A DNA stretch of 64,000 nucleotides from Methanomicrobiales archaeon (lineage in GTDB: Archaea > Halobacteriota > Methanomicrobia > Methanomicrobiales > Methanospirillaceae). The stretch lies in assembly GCA_012729535.1 (NCBI GenBank), contig JAAYCY010000028.1:1-64000 (forward strand). Direction: 5' to 3'. This document shows, piece after piece, positions 63,111-64,000 of the stretch (the stretch's first letter is position 1; each line of letters starts with the position of its first letter). Made by a program: the position numbers and the translations under genes. The notes beneath the pieces were generated by a model. It searched no databases and was not told where the DNA came from. It saw nothing but the letters and a program-made list of their open reading frames with translations.

Positions 63111-64000
63111 TTATCTTTCTTTTTTAAGCCTTCTGATTTCATTAATAAACTCACGCTGGTTTGCAAGTTGAATATCTGACTGAATACCAAACATAATTAC
63201 CTGTAGCCCGACAATGACCAGCATAATGGTGAGAATTGTCAGAGGAAGGTGATCAATATTTTTAAACCAGTCTATGACAATGTAAATTCCAATAAGACCC
63301 CCTGCAAGAAGAAATGTCAGACCGATAAGCCCAAAATAAAACATCGGGTTGTTCATTTTTGCCAGACGGTAAATAGTCCTTGCAATTTTTATTCCATCAT
63401 GGACTGGATCCAATTTTGTCTCGGTTCCTATTCTCATCCCATAACTAACCGGAATGACTGCAATCTTATCATCATTTCGAATTGCTTCTGAGGAGATTTC
63501 TGTTTCTATTCCAAATCCCTGCTCGTAAAGTCTCATCCGTTGCAATGATTCAAGAGTAAATGAACGATAACCAGTGAGTATATCGTACAGATAACTACCA
63601 TGCCCGACTTTGAATAACCAGTTAAGAATCTGGTTTCCAAAGAGATTCAGGCGATTAAATGCCACATTATTAGTTTTTATTAGTCTGTTGCCGATAACCT
63701 GATCATGTCCTTTCAGTAAAGGTTCCACAAGTGCATCCGTATCCTCAGGGTCATACGTATTATCTCCGTCTATAAGGACAACATACGGTTGAGAAATATA
63801 CGATATTGCCTGAATAAATGCTGCACCTTTCCCTTTTCCTTCCTGGATAATAACCCTGGCACCAGCATCTTTTGCAATATCCCGGGTTTTATCGGTACTA
63901 TTTCCATCAATGACCAAGATATCAGAATATCCACAGTTTAGGAAATGTTTTATTAATGTTCCTATTGTAGGTTCTTCATTCAAAGTGGGAATGAGGATAC
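63111..64000 (-). CDS. Family 2 glycosyltransferase with C-terminal membrane helices (5' end cut off)
   Basis: The gene runs off the right edge of the window. The frame is open to the edge and reads ILIPTLNEEPTIGTL, the normal GT2 start region, so only a few residues are missing. The sugar-nucleotide motif is VVLIDGDNTYDPED. Two membrane helices lie near the C terminus (FGLIGLTFLLAGGLIGIYIV and LTILTIMLVIVGLQVIMFG). It resembles archaeal AglJ/dolichol-phosphate glycosyltransferases that start N-glycan assembly on lipid carriers. Donor and acceptor are inferred. Confidence 0.88.
   Translation of the reverse strand, partial: ILIPTLNEEPTIGTLIKHFLNCGYSDILVIDGNSTDKTRDIAKDAGARVIIQEGKGKGAAFIQAISYISQPYVVLIDGDNTYDPEDTDALVEPLLKGHDQVIGNRLIKTNNVAFNRLNLFGNQILNWLFKVGHGSYLYDILTGYRSFTLESLQRMRLYEQGFGIETEISSEAIRNDDKIAVIPVSYGMRIGTETKLDPVHDGIKIARTIYRLAKMNNPMFYFGLIGLTFLLAGGLIGIYIVIDWFKNIDHLPLTILTIMLVIVGLQVIMFGIQSDIQLANQREFINEIRRLKKER

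Overview
The window reads as chromosomal DNA from a methanogenic archaeon, most likely of the order Methanomicrobiales and Methanospirillum-like. It carries two TATA-binding proteins, a histone, an ether-lipid prenyltransferase (DGGGP synthase), a DRG-type GTPase, archaeal CoaD, Thg1 and Trm1. It also carries methanofuran (MfnD, MfnF) and methanopterin (MptE) enzymes and an HdrA-like flavoprotein. Base composition is moderately AT-rich. The species is inferred from gene content and protein style, not proven. I see no CRISPR array, insertion sequence, phage or rRNA; this is mostly core genome with some lineage-specific surface and signalling genes.

Layout. 1-2.6 kb: tRNA-Glu, DRG GTPase, Trm1, tRNA-Arg. 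2.6-9.1 kb: DGGGP synthase; a minus-strand run of gamma-carbonic anhydrase, short HdrA-like protein, MtnA-type isomerase and DUF116; then coaD and pyrBI. 9.1-12.6 kb: a 1041-residue HEAT-repeat protein, a small zinc-motif protein and tRNA-Lys. 12.7-16.4 kb: an overlapping set of Rossmann-DHH phosphoesterase, mptE and a COG1031-type radical SAM protein. 16.4-22.4 kb: site-2 protease, PRC-barrel, Thg1, IleS. 22.5-29.1 kb: DUF2207 membrane protein, an unlisted 59-residue zinc protein and a MoxR / DUF58 / VWA / BatD-like operon. 29.4-35 kb: a giant secreted protein with seven SBBP blades, nine PKD domains and three copies of a C-terminal domain. 35.4-39.6 kb: RPA-associated protein, phosphoesterase and Lhr helicase. 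39.6-44.3 kb: a second TBP, an acyl-CoA synthetase, tRNA-Leu, DUF169 and a membrane protein. 44.3-50.4 kb: two divergent REC-PAS-kinases, a histone with a lysine-rich tail, and a response regulator. 50.6-54.3 kb: zinc ribbon, mfnF, mfnD, surE, rpiA. 54.3-59.6 kb: a winged-helix regulator next to the main tbp, then acs facing an ADP-forming acyl-CoA synthetase. 59.6-64 kb: DUF3467, a Cas4-like protein, a nucleotidyltransferase, tsaC, an ACT protein, tRNA-Gly and a truncated glycosyltransferase.

How they fit together. Several genes serve C1-carrier biosynthesis (mptE, mfnD, mfnF), acetate assimilation (acs, the fused ADP-forming ligase, the AMP-forming acyl-CoA synthetase), pyrimidine and CoA synthesis, tRNA maturation and DNA repair.

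The most interesting observations are: the tailed histone, whose tail resembles histone H3 in composition; genes (pyrB, tsaC, possibly acs) with a good Shine-Dalgarno site but no ATG/GTG/TTG where the protein should begin; a 15-bp near-perfect inverted repeat between acs and the ADP-forming ligase; an 8-bp perfect dyad in front of the regulator beside tbp; and a Cas4-like protein that keeps its Fe-S cysteines but appears to have lost nuclease residues.
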